DNA of 5,481 bases from an uncultured Anaerolineales bacterium (lineage in GTDB: Bacteria > Chloroflexota > Anaerolineae > Anaerolineales > UBA11657): NCBI GenBank assembly GCA_913040765.1, contig CAJWIA010000110.1, forward strand, positions 1-5,481, read 5' to 3'. The translations under genes were made by a program, and so were the position numbers. Under the pieces are notes generated by a model. The model had not been told where the DNA came from. It saw only the letters and a list, made by a program, of their open reading frames with translations, and did no database searches. Shown one piece after another: positions 1 through 4,683 of the stretch; within the stretch, counting starts at the first letter, position 1; each line of letters opens with the position of its first letter.

Positions 1-737
1 TGTCAGAGTTTACAGTCTATCCGGCTATTGATTTGCGTAATGGTACAGTGGTAAGGTTGAGACAGGGAGACCCTGATCAACAAACAACGTACTCTACTGA
101 TCCGCTTGATACTGCCAAAGGTTGGGTGAATTTAGGAGCAGATTGGTTGCATGTGGTTAGCTTGGATGGTGCGTTTGGCGATTCGGGTTTTGCTAACATG
201 AAAGCTTTGGCCCAATTAATCGAAACCGGAGCTCGAGTGCAGTTTGGAGGTGGACTACGGGATATAGATACGATTCAACATGTATTTGATTTGGGAGTAA
301 GTCGGGTGGTTTTAGGAACTGTTGCAGTAACCAGCCCTCAAATTGTTGATACAGCTCTAGCTTTATTTGGTTCAGAAAAAATCGCCATTGGTGTTGATGC
401 CCGTAATGGGGTCGTGAAAGTGAAGGGCTGGCAGGAAGAGACAACATATACAGCGGTGCAACTGGCTGAACGTTTAAAGATTCAGGGTGTAAGATGGATG
501 GTATTTACAGATATATCCCGTGATGGGGTTGGAACTGGTCTAAATCTAGAAGCGACTATCTCGCTGGCTGACAGCACTGGATTAAACGTAATTGCTTCTG
601 GGGGTGTGAATACATCATCGGATGTGCTCGACGCCCAATCATCTGGGCTTGCTGGAGCAATAGTTGGTCGTGCACTTTATGAAGGTAAGATTGATCTTGA
701 TCAGTTGTTGGAAAATGTTCGGCAAAGTAAATGTTAG
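1..737 (+). CDS. hisA: HisA, ProFAR isomerase (5' end cut by one base)
   Basis: This is 1-(5-phosphoribosyl)-5-[(5-phosphoribosylamino)methylideneamino]imidazole-4-carboxamide isomerase, the cytoplasmic Amadori-type isomerase of histidine synthesis. The reading frame is open from base 3 ([11 protein letters not shown]), and bases 1-2 are TG. The start is therefore almost certainly an ATG whose A lies just outside the window, giving 245 residues, normal for the family. The internal TTG at 33 would delete the first beta strand and the catalytic Asp, so I reject it. Visible (beta/alpha)8 landmarks, numbered from the inferred Met, are PAIDLRNG with catalytic Asp11, FGGGLRD near 82-88 (phosphate binding), GVDAR with the second catalytic Asp133, FTDISRDG near 169-176, and IASGGV near 198-203 (second phosphate site). 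Its last 7 bases overlap hisF, which implies translational coupling. HisA and HisF share a fold, but the N-terminal PAIDL and the GVDAR context identify this one as HisA. Confidence 0.96.
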   Translation, partial: SEFTVYPAIDLRNGTVVRLRQGDPDQQTTYSTDPLDTAKGWVNLGADWLHVVSLDGAFGDSGFANMKALAQLIETGARVQFGGGLRDIDTIQHVFDLGVSRVVLGTVAVTSPQIVDTALALFGSEKIAIGVDARNGVVKVKGWQEETTYTAVQLAERLKIQGVRWMVFTDISRDGVGTGLNLEATISLADSTGLNVIASGGVNTSSDVLDAQSSGLAGAIVGRALYEGKIDLDQLLENVRQSKC

Positions 738-1510
738 CCAAACGAATTATCCCTTGTCTTGATGTAAAAGATGGTCGTGTGGTAAAGGGTGTCAACTTTG
801 TTAATTTGCGTGATGCAGGTGACCCAGTGGAACAAGCACGCATTTACGATCGAATGGGTGCAGATGAACTTGTGTTTTTGGATATTTCTGCAACTTATCG
901 GGGACATCAGACAGTGATTGATATAGTTCGTTCCGTAGCAGACCAAGTATTTATGCCACTTACCGTTGGTGGTGGTATAAGGACCGTTAGTGATATGCGT
1001 GATCTGCTTTTGGCTGGTGCTGATAAGGTGAGTGTTAATTCGGCGGCGCTAGCCAATCCAGAACTGCTTGTTGATGCTTCAGAGCGTTTCGGGAGTCAAT
1101 GTATCGTGCTTGCGATTGATGCAAGGGTAACAAAAAACGATGACAGTAAATTTAGCACACAAAAATGGGAAGTATTTGTTAGTGGGGGACGTGAAAATAC
1201 CGGAATCGATGTGTTGGAATGGGTAGAGCGCGGTGTATCTTTAGGAGCAGGTGAGATATTGCTCACGAGTATGAATACTGATGGAGTGATGGATGGTTTC
1301 GATATGGAATTAACTCGCACAGTTGCAAATCTTGTTAATGTTCCTGTGATAGCTAGTGGTGGGGCTGGCAAAACTTCTCACTTTGCTGAAATATTGGGAG
1401 ACGGGTGTGCGGCAGCAGCTCTTGCTGCCTCTGTGTTTCATGACGAAATATTGACGATATCTGAAGTTAAACAATTCTTATCCGAAGCTGGTATTGCAGT
1501 GAGGTTGTAA
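731..1510 (+). CDS. hisF: HisF, imidazole glycerol phosphate synthase cyclase subunit
   Basis: This is the cyclase subunit of IGP synthase. It uses ammonia delivered by the glutaminase HisH to convert PRFAR into imidazole glycerol phosphate and AICAR. The 259-residue length is typical. The sequence opens with the diagnostic [18 protein letters not shown], containing catalytic Asp11. The second catalytic acid is Asp130 in LAIDAR. Phosphate-binding segments are VGGGIR (79-84) and IASGGAGK (207-214), and the C-terminus has the usual LAASVFH near 231-237. The loop usually read as TSMDxDG is TSMNTDG here (Asn182), a substitution I believe also occurs in other HisF proteins, so it need not impair activity. 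The ATG start lies inside the last codons of hisA (7-nt overlap) and has no strong Shine-Dalgarno sequence, so translation probably depends on ribosomes finishing hisA. HisH is not in the window and is expected upstream. Confidence 0.97.
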   Translation: MLAKRIIPCLDVKDGRVVKGVNFVNLRDAGDPVEQARIYDRMGADELVFLDISATYRGHQTVIDIVRSVADQVFMPLTVGGGIRTVSDMRDLLLAGADKVSVNSAALANPELLVDASERFGSQCIVLAIDARVTKNDDSKFSTQKWEVFVSGGRENTGIDVLEWVERGVSLGAGEILLTSMNTDGVMDGFDMELTRTVANLVNVPVIASGGAGKTSHFAEILGDGCAAAALAASVFHDEILTISEVKQFLSEAGIAVRL

Positions 1511-1512
1511 AC

Positions 1513-1827
1513 ATGGAAAAGCTCAAATTTGACGCGAATGGTTTGATTACCGCTGTTGTGCAAGATGATACTGAAGGTGAAGTTCTAATGGTTGCCTGGA
1601 TGAATGCTAAGGCAATTAGATTAACCAAAGAGACAGGTGAAGCACATTTTTGGAGTCGGAGTCGTGAAGAAATTTGGCGTAAAGGGTCAACTTCAGGGAA
1701 CGTCATGAAAGTAGTCAAATTATTGGTTGATTGTGACCAAGACACTATTCTTGTGCAAGTTAATCCAAGTGGCCCGGCTTGTCATACTGGAGAAGTGTCC
1801 TGTTTTTTTCAGGAGCTACGCGATTGA
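1513..1827 (+). CDS. hisI: HisI, phosphoribosyl-AMP cyclohydrolase (monofunctional)
   Basis: This cytoplasmic metalloenzyme hydrolyses the purine ring of phosphoribosyl-AMP to give ProFAR, the third step of histidine synthesis. At 104 residues it is the stand-alone form, without the HisE domain fused in enterobacterial HisIE. The signature WSRSREEIWRKGSTSGN runs over 47-63. The metal-binding cluster is VDCDQD (72-77), then PACHTGEVSCF (88-98). Cys74, Cys90 and Cys97 have the spacing (16 and 7) expected of the zinc ligands, and Asp73, Asp75 and Asp77 match the magnesium site of the family. It starts 2 nt after the hisF stop, with GAGG at 1501-1504 as a plausible ribosome-binding site inside the hisF end. 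Its TGA stop overlaps the TTG start of the membrane protein gene. The pyrophosphatase partner HisE is encoded separately further down the same operon. Confidence 0.96.
   Translation: MEKLKFDANGLITAVVQDDTEGEVLMVAWMNAKAIRLTKETGEAHFWSRSREEIWRKGSTSGNVMKVVKLLVDCDQDTILVQVNPSGPACHTGEVSCFFQELRD
1811..1826 (+). promoter_or_regulatory. RBS and TTG start overlapping the hisI stop (TTGA junction)
   Basis: AGGAG at 1811-1815 sits 8 nt before a TTG at 1824-1826. That TTG shares two bases with the hisI TGA stop at 1825-1827. This fixes the likely start of the downstream membrane protein and suggests stop-restart coupling. An in-frame TTG further upstream at 1779 would overlap hisI by 49 nt and add 15 unconserved-looking residues. 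Confidence 0.72.
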
Positions 1828-2468
1828 ATAGTTTTCGAAAGCCTGTAATAAAGAGATTTGTGCGGGATTTTGCCACCATCCAATTGGGCTTTGCTTTTTT
1901 TGCTTTTGCAATTGCCATTGTAATTCGTGCGAACATTGGAGCCACTTCATGGGCAGTTTTAGAAGTTGCACTTGCAGGAATGGTCAACATCACTCCAGGT
2001 ACAGCTGCGGTCATGGTGGGTGCGACTGTACTTTTGCTAGCACTTACTTTGCGGGAGCCAATTGGTTGGGGTACTGTAGCTAACATTATGAGCATAGGTC
2101 CCTGGGAGGATTTGTTTTTGTCGTTGATACCAGAAGTCAATGCTAATTTACCTTTACAATTGTTATTTTTGACTGTAGGTGTGATTTCTATGAGTTTGGG
2201 TAGTGCGATATATATTGGAGTGAATGCAGGAGCTGGACCACGTGATAGTTTGATGATGGCTATTGCTCGTACCACTCCACTAGATGTGCGTACCGCTCGG
2301 GGAATCATTGAATCAACAGTAGTACTTATTGGCTGGATGTTAGGTGGTCCATTAGGAGTAGGTACTATATTGTTTGCAATACTAATTGGGCCTGGTGTAC
2401 AACTTGCTTTTCGTTTATTTAACATGGAAACATATGCTCGAAAGAATCTAAAGCAACCTAGTCCCTAA
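1824..2468 (+). CDS. YczE-like integral membrane protein in the his operon
   Basis: This is a predicted polytopic membrane protein of 214 residues when started at the TTG that overlaps the hisI stop. It resembles the YczE/YitT-type family (COG2364-like), which has no established biochemical activity. Hydrophobic stretches lie roughly at 17-37, 58-76, 83-103, 110-133, 160-175 and 178-198, so about five or six membrane helices. Family-like motifs are ANIGATSWAV (36-45), IGPWEDL (91-97), NAGAGPRDSLMMAIARTT (134-151), the GIIES..V..GW.LGG segment (160-175) and GVGTILFAILIGP (178-190). The N-terminus is basic (RKPVIKR), which favours a cytoplasmic N-end. It lies between hisI and hisE, well inside the operon, so it must be co-transcribed with them. 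Whether it moves a histidine-related compound or is merely a passenger cannot be told from the sequence. The family assignment rests on my motif recognition and is fairly firm; the function is unknown. Confidence 0.8.
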   Translation: MNSFRKPVIKRFVRDFATIQLGFAFFAFAIAIVIRANIGATSWAVLEVALAGMVNITPGTAAVMVGATVLLLALTLREPIGWGTVANIMSIGPWEDLFLSLIPEVNANLPLQLLFLTVGVISMSLGSAIYIGVNAGAGPRDSLMMAIARTTPLDVRTARGIIESTVVLIGWMLGGPLGVGTILFAILIGPGVQLAFRLFNMETYARKNLKQPSP

Positions 2469-2475
2469 ATGGAAT

Positions 2476-2482
2476 AAGGTGA
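2476..2482 (+). promoter_or_regulatory. Shine-Dalgarno sequence of hisE
   Basis: AAGGTGA lies 6 nt before the ATG at 2489, in the 20-nt gap after the membrane protein gene. It is the clearest ribosome-binding site in the operon and supports the ATG start. It suggests that hisE initiates independently, unlike its coupled neighbours. Confidence 0.7.
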
Positions 2483-2488
2483 ACAAAT

Positions 2489-2767
2489 ATGAGTTTTCTT
2501 TACAAACTACAGCACATTATTGAGCAACGGAAGTTGCATCCGGTTGGTAGCTCATATACTACTAGCTTATTTAATGCTGGTGAAGATGAAATTGCTAAGA
2601 AGATTGGTGAGGAGGCTGTAGAGCTGATATTAGCGGTAAAAGGCCAAGGTGATGAACGTGTTGTCTCAGAAACCGCTGATCTTCTTTATCATGTAATTGT
2701 GCTATTGGCGCAATGCGGATTGACATTAGAGTCGGTAGAAAAGGAACTGCAGCGGAGAAAGCGTTGA
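2489..2767 (+). CDS. hisE: HisE, phosphoribosyl-ATP pyrophosphatase (monofunctional)
   Basis: This cytoplasmic enzyme hydrolyses phosphoribosyl-ATP to phosphoribosyl-AMP and pyrophosphate, the second step of histidine synthesis, and feeds HisI. At 92 residues it is near the usual size of stand-alone HisE. It has the all-alpha MazG-like signature: KKIGEEAVELILAVK (37-51), in which Glu41, Glu42 and Glu45 are the expected metal ligands, followed by ETADLLYHVIVLL (61-73) with Glu61 and Asp64 completing the site. The N-terminal segment SSYTTSLFNAGEDEIAKK matches the family pattern that precedes the metal site. The protein ends in a basic tail (LQRRKR) whose codons carry the ribosome-binding site of the next gene. 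Its stop overlaps that gene's TTG start. Confidence 0.95.
   Translation: MSFLYKLQHIIEQRKLHPVGSSYTTSLFNAGEDEIAKKIGEEAVELILAVKGQGDERVVSETADLLYHVIVLLAQCGLTLESVEKELQRRKR
2753..2766 (+). promoter_or_regulatory. RBS and TTG start overlapping the hisE stop (TTGA junction)
   Basis: A purine-rich CGGAGAAAG stretch at about 2753-2761, embedded in the last hisE codons, precedes a TTG at 2764-2766. That TTG overlaps the hisE TGA at 2765-2767. The arrangement repeats the hisI/membrane-protein junction. The alternative in-frame ATG at 2713 would overlap hisE by 55 nt and put a non-conserved basic extension in front of the HAD motif I strand, which normally sits very near the N-terminus. Confidence 0.68.
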
Positions 2768-3948
2768 AACACAATTTGTATCTTCTTGACATTGATAGTG
2801 TATTGATAGATCCGGGCGGTTACCGTGAATCATTTTCGCACACAATCAATTATTTCATGCGGGCGATGGGATGGAAGGATAGTAATTCTCATCAGTCAGC
2901 AGCACAGGTGTTCGAAGCCCATGGAATTATCAATGAATGGGATATGTGCGCTATATGCTTATCTGGATTGTTTGTAGCTGTAGCTGGGAATATTCCTGAC
3001 TTGCCTTTTTCTAATTCAGTGTTGGATGCTCTAAATATAGTGAAAACATCAGGAATTCCTAGGCAGGAAGTAAATTTCTCGCAGTTAGCACGTGAAGTAG
3101 CTATTGACATAAAACCAAGTGAGACACATTTGCCGGCATTGGCTGCTTCGCGGGTGTTCGACAGCATTATTCGTTCGACTTGTGATCCAAAGATCCATGA
3201 CCCAATCCGTATGCTAATAGATCATATTTTGTCGAATGCTCGAGACATAGAGAAATCACGTACTATGTCGACATTTCAGAATTATGCGCTTGGTAGTGCG
3301 AATTTCGTAAAAACATATTCGATGCCATCATCTTTTGAGACTAGTTCTTTGATTGTTGAACATGATGTTCCAATTTTATCAAGTAGTAATTGCGAAAACT
3401 TGTTGTTTGCATCAGTCAAAAAAGAAATCAGACCAGTTATATTTACAGCGCGACCATCATTGGCCCCTAGAGGAGTACATGATGAGGCACATTATTATTC
3501 TCCTGAAGCGGAATTGGCAGTTGAATTAGTTGGATTAGAATCAATACCAATGATAGGGTCAGGAAGGACTGAATGGTTGGCTTGGGAGACTGGAGATGAC
3601 CCAAACAGTTTTATTAAGCCTGCTCTAATACATGCATTGGCAGCCATTGGTACTGCAATTTCAGAGGATGAAGTGTCTGGATTAATGGCTGCCGATATGT
3701 TTCTTAAAAAAGGAGTATTGAGTGGCCCTTTGTCTGATTTAGTAGGGAAAGAGTTATTTGTAACAGTTTTTGAGGATTCGGCGCGCAGCATAGAATCTGT
3801 TAGCGAAGTCTTAGTTTTATTGCGTGAATTCGGCGTGGAAAGCTCTTTATGTGCTAAGGGAATTGCTGTCGATCATGAAAAACGTCGGCTTTTGTCTGCA
3901 GCAGGAGCAACTTTGTTTGATGATATAAACGTCGCTCTGACAAATTGA
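2764..3948 (+). CDS. HAD-superfamily hydrolase with very large cap, his-operon linked
   Basis: This is a predicted 394-residue phosphohydrolase of the haloacid dehalogenase superfamily; the substrate is unknown. All four HAD motifs can be seen. Motif I is LYLLDIDSVL, with nucleophile Asp9 and general acid Asp11. Motif II is PVIFTAR, with Thr228. Motif III is the Lys in FIKPAL (Lys285). Motif IV is VTVFEDS, with Glu337-Asp338. About 215 residues separate motifs I and II, far more than a usual C1 cap, and I recognise no separate domain there. Residues DPGGYRESF and FEAHGIINEWD resemble a family I associate with Chloroflexota genomes. The position after hisE, with a coupled TTG start, makes co-expression with histidine synthesis nearly certain. 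It could supply histidinol-phosphate phosphatase, which is otherwise unseen here, but it lacks the Cys-rich zinc loop of HisB-type phosphatases. A house-cleaning or nucleotide-type phosphatase is equally possible. The superfamily call is firm; the role is speculative. Confidence 0.8.
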   Translation: MKHNLYLLDIDSVLIDPGGYRESFSHTINYFMRAMGWKDSNSHQSAAQVFEAHGIINEWDMCAICLSGLFVAVAGNIPDLPFSNSVLDALNIVKTSGIPRQEVNFSQLAREVAIDIKPSETHLPALAASRVFDSIIRSTCDPKIHDPIRMLIDHILSNARDIEKSRTMSTFQNYALGSANFVKTYSMPSSFETSSLIVEHDVPILSSSNCENLLFASVKKEIRPVIFTARPSLAPRGVHDEAHYYSPEAELAVELVGLESIPMIGSGRTEWLAWETGDDPNSFIKPALIHALAAIGTAISEDEVSGLMAADMFLKKGVLSGPLSDLVGKELFVTVFEDSARSIESVSEVLVLLREFGVESSLCAKGIAVDHEKRRLLSAAGATLFDDINVALTN

Positions 3949-3949
3949 T

Positions 3950-4474
3950 TTATGTAACGCGCCAATGTCCGCGACGCATTGGATTGATGGCTTCTGATGT
4001 TATAAAACATTTGGGATCTATTCTCGAAGCAATTTCTTCAATATCTGACAAATCACGACGTTTTGCAATGACATTTACTTCAAGGACTCTACCGTCTTTG
4101 CCGTGACCAATATACTCAGTGACGCCATAACCAGATGTCCGGAGAGCTGTAGACATTTGACGAGCATTTTCTGAAGTTACGATCCTAACATGGCTAAATC
4201 CTATAGCAAGGCGTTCTTCCAAAGCCATTCCTACAAGTATGCCAGCCGAATATCCACCTGCATAAGCTACTATGCTGTAAAAATTTTCTAGGTTTTCAAG
4301 TACAGACTTTATTACTACTATCCACATTAGCGCCTGACAGAATCCTACTAGTGCGCTTAACACACGTTTACGTTGTACTACTAGCATAACTCGTAACGTG
4401 TCTAGGGCTATGTTTCCGACTCGCAGTGTGAATATTAGTAGCGACGTAGTTAGAACAGAAGTTGTGGGTAACAT
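3950..4474 (-). CDS. UPF0316 / DUF2179-type membrane protein (YebE-like)
   Basis: This 174-residue protein of unknown function is close in length to the UPF0316 family typified by Bacillus YebE. The N-terminal half is hydrophobic, with membrane segments at about 7-27, 36-59 and 66-86. It carries family-like stretches NIALDTLRVMLVVQRKR (21-37) and IVAYAGGYSAGILVGMALEERLAIG (68-92). The C-terminal half (about 95-165) is a soluble DUF2179-like alpha/beta domain, HVRIVTSENARQMSTALR then GYGVTEYIGHGKDGRVLEV, with the Gly-rich GHGKDG at 123-128; a ligand-sensing role is often presumed for such domains but not shown. The start ATG at 4474 has no good Shine-Dalgarno sequence (the leader reads ACCAACTATACAACC), but the N-terminus aligns with the family, so I keep it. 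The gene converges on the HAD gene with a 1-nt gap and diverges from the glycosidase gene across a repeat-bearing intergenic region. Confidence 0.85.
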   Translation of the reverse strand: MLPTTSVLTTSLLIFTLRVGNIALDTLRVMLVVQRKRVLSALVGFCQALMWIVVIKSVLENLENFYSIVAYAGGYSAGILVGMALEERLAIGFSHVRIVTSENARQMSTALRTSGYGVTEYIGHGKDGRVLEVNVIAKRRDLSDIEEIASRIDPKCFITSEAINPMRRGHWRVT

Positions 4475-4512
4475 GGTTGTATAGTTGGTAGTTTTATCTA
4501 TAATGTTAATGT

Positions 4513-4518
4513 ATTATA
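4513..4518 (-). promoter_or_regulatory. Candidate -10 box for the UPF0316 gene
   Basis: Read on the minus strand, this is a perfect TATAAT, 38 nt upstream of the ATG at 4474, and it overlaps the first unit of the tandem repeat. The -35 position would fall inside the repeat array, where no TTGACA-like hexamer exists (the sequence there is CGCGTT-like). If real, the promoter is activator-dependent or weak. Transcription would begin near 4505-4507, giving a leader of roughly 30 nt. Confidence 0.45.
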
Positions 4519-4554
4519 ACGCGTATAACGCGTATAACGCGTATAACGCGTATA
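4515..4554. repeat. Four perfect 9-bp tandem repeats (TATAACGCG) plus partial copy
   Basis: Units lie at 4515-4523, 4524-4532, 4533-4541 and 4542-4550, followed by a partial TATA at 4551-4554. All four are identical. Each unit junction creates the palindrome ACGCGT (4519-4524, 4528-4533, 4537-4542, 4546-4551). Within each period ACGCGTATA is strictly alternating purine/pyrimidine, and the phase breaks at the AA step. The array occupies the divergent intergenic region between the UPF0316 gene and the glycosidase gene. It overlaps the candidate minus-strand -10 and ends 5 bp before the candidate plus-strand -35. It could be a multi-copy operator, a supercoiling-sensitive element or a neutral microsatellite-like expansion. 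Confidence 0.95.
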
Positions 4555-4559
4555 TGTAT

Positions 4560-4588
4560 TTGTCAAAAACATTGTGGCATGTTATTAT
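4560..4588 (+). promoter_or_regulatory. Candidate sigma-70-type promoter of the glycosidase gene
   Basis: TTGTCA at 4560-4565 (5 of 6 to TTGACA) and TATTAT at 4583-4588 (5 of 6 to TATAAT) are separated by exactly 17 bp. Transcription would begin near 4594-4596 and leave an untranslated leader of about 90 nt. A second possibility is an extended -10, TGCGATAAT at 4609-4617, which lacks a convincing -35. The -35 box directly follows the 9-bp repeat array. Confidence 0.6.
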
Positions 4589-4665
4589 CCGCCATCCTTA
4601 ATCTTGTATGCGATAATATTGTTGAAATTTAGAATTTTGTTTGTAGAATTTGTGAATTCAGGTGT

Positions 4666-4673
4666 AAAAGGGG
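4666..4673 (+). promoter_or_regulatory. Shine-Dalgarno-like sequence of the glycosidase gene
   Basis: AAAAGGGG lies 10 nt before the ATG at 4684. The spacing is slightly long, but it is the only purine-rich candidate, and it supports this ATG, which is followed by a typical short polar N-terminus and membrane segment. Confidence 0.5.
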
Positions 4674-4683
4674 TACTAACATA

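Noticed and set aside
33..737. TTG at 33 as the hisA start
   Set aside because: It would remove the first beta strand and catalytic Asp11; the frame is open to base 3 and bases 1-2 (TG) fit a start ATG cut by the window edge.
1300..1335. HisF loop change TSMNTDG as a defective enzyme
   Set aside because: Both catalytic acids (Asp11, Asp130) and the phosphate sites are intact, and I believe Asn at this loop position occurs in other HisF proteins.
1779..1823. Upstream TTG start for the membrane protein
   Set aside because: It gives a 49-nt overlap with hisI over the HisI zinc-site codons, and has a poorer ribosome-binding context than TTG 1824, which has AGGAG 8 nt ahead.
1760..2425. Long minus-strand open frame (221 codons)
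   Set aside because: It is antisense to the membrane protein gene, has low-complexity composition and no recognisable domain; it is a shadow of the coding frame on the other strand.
2713..2763. Upstream ATG start for the HAD hydrolase
   Set aside because: It adds 17 basic residues before motif I and overlaps hisE by 55 nt; HAD proteins usually begin a few residues before motif I, and TTG 2764 has a purine-rich site in place.
3953..3961. TGTAACGCG, 8 of 9 match to the intergenic repeat unit
   Set aside because: A single imperfect copy that encodes the C-terminal residues of the UPF0316 protein; chance is sufficient.
3962..3982. Inverted repeat CCAATG...CATTGG as a bidirectional terminator
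   Set aside because: Only a 6-bp stem with a 9-nt loop, no T-run on either side, and it lies inside the coding end of the UPF0316 gene.
4630..4651. Direct repeat TAGAATTT (4630-4637 and 4644-4651) in the glycosidase leader
   Set aside because: Eight-bp AT-rich repeats are common by chance in an AT-rich leader, and no associated structure is visible.
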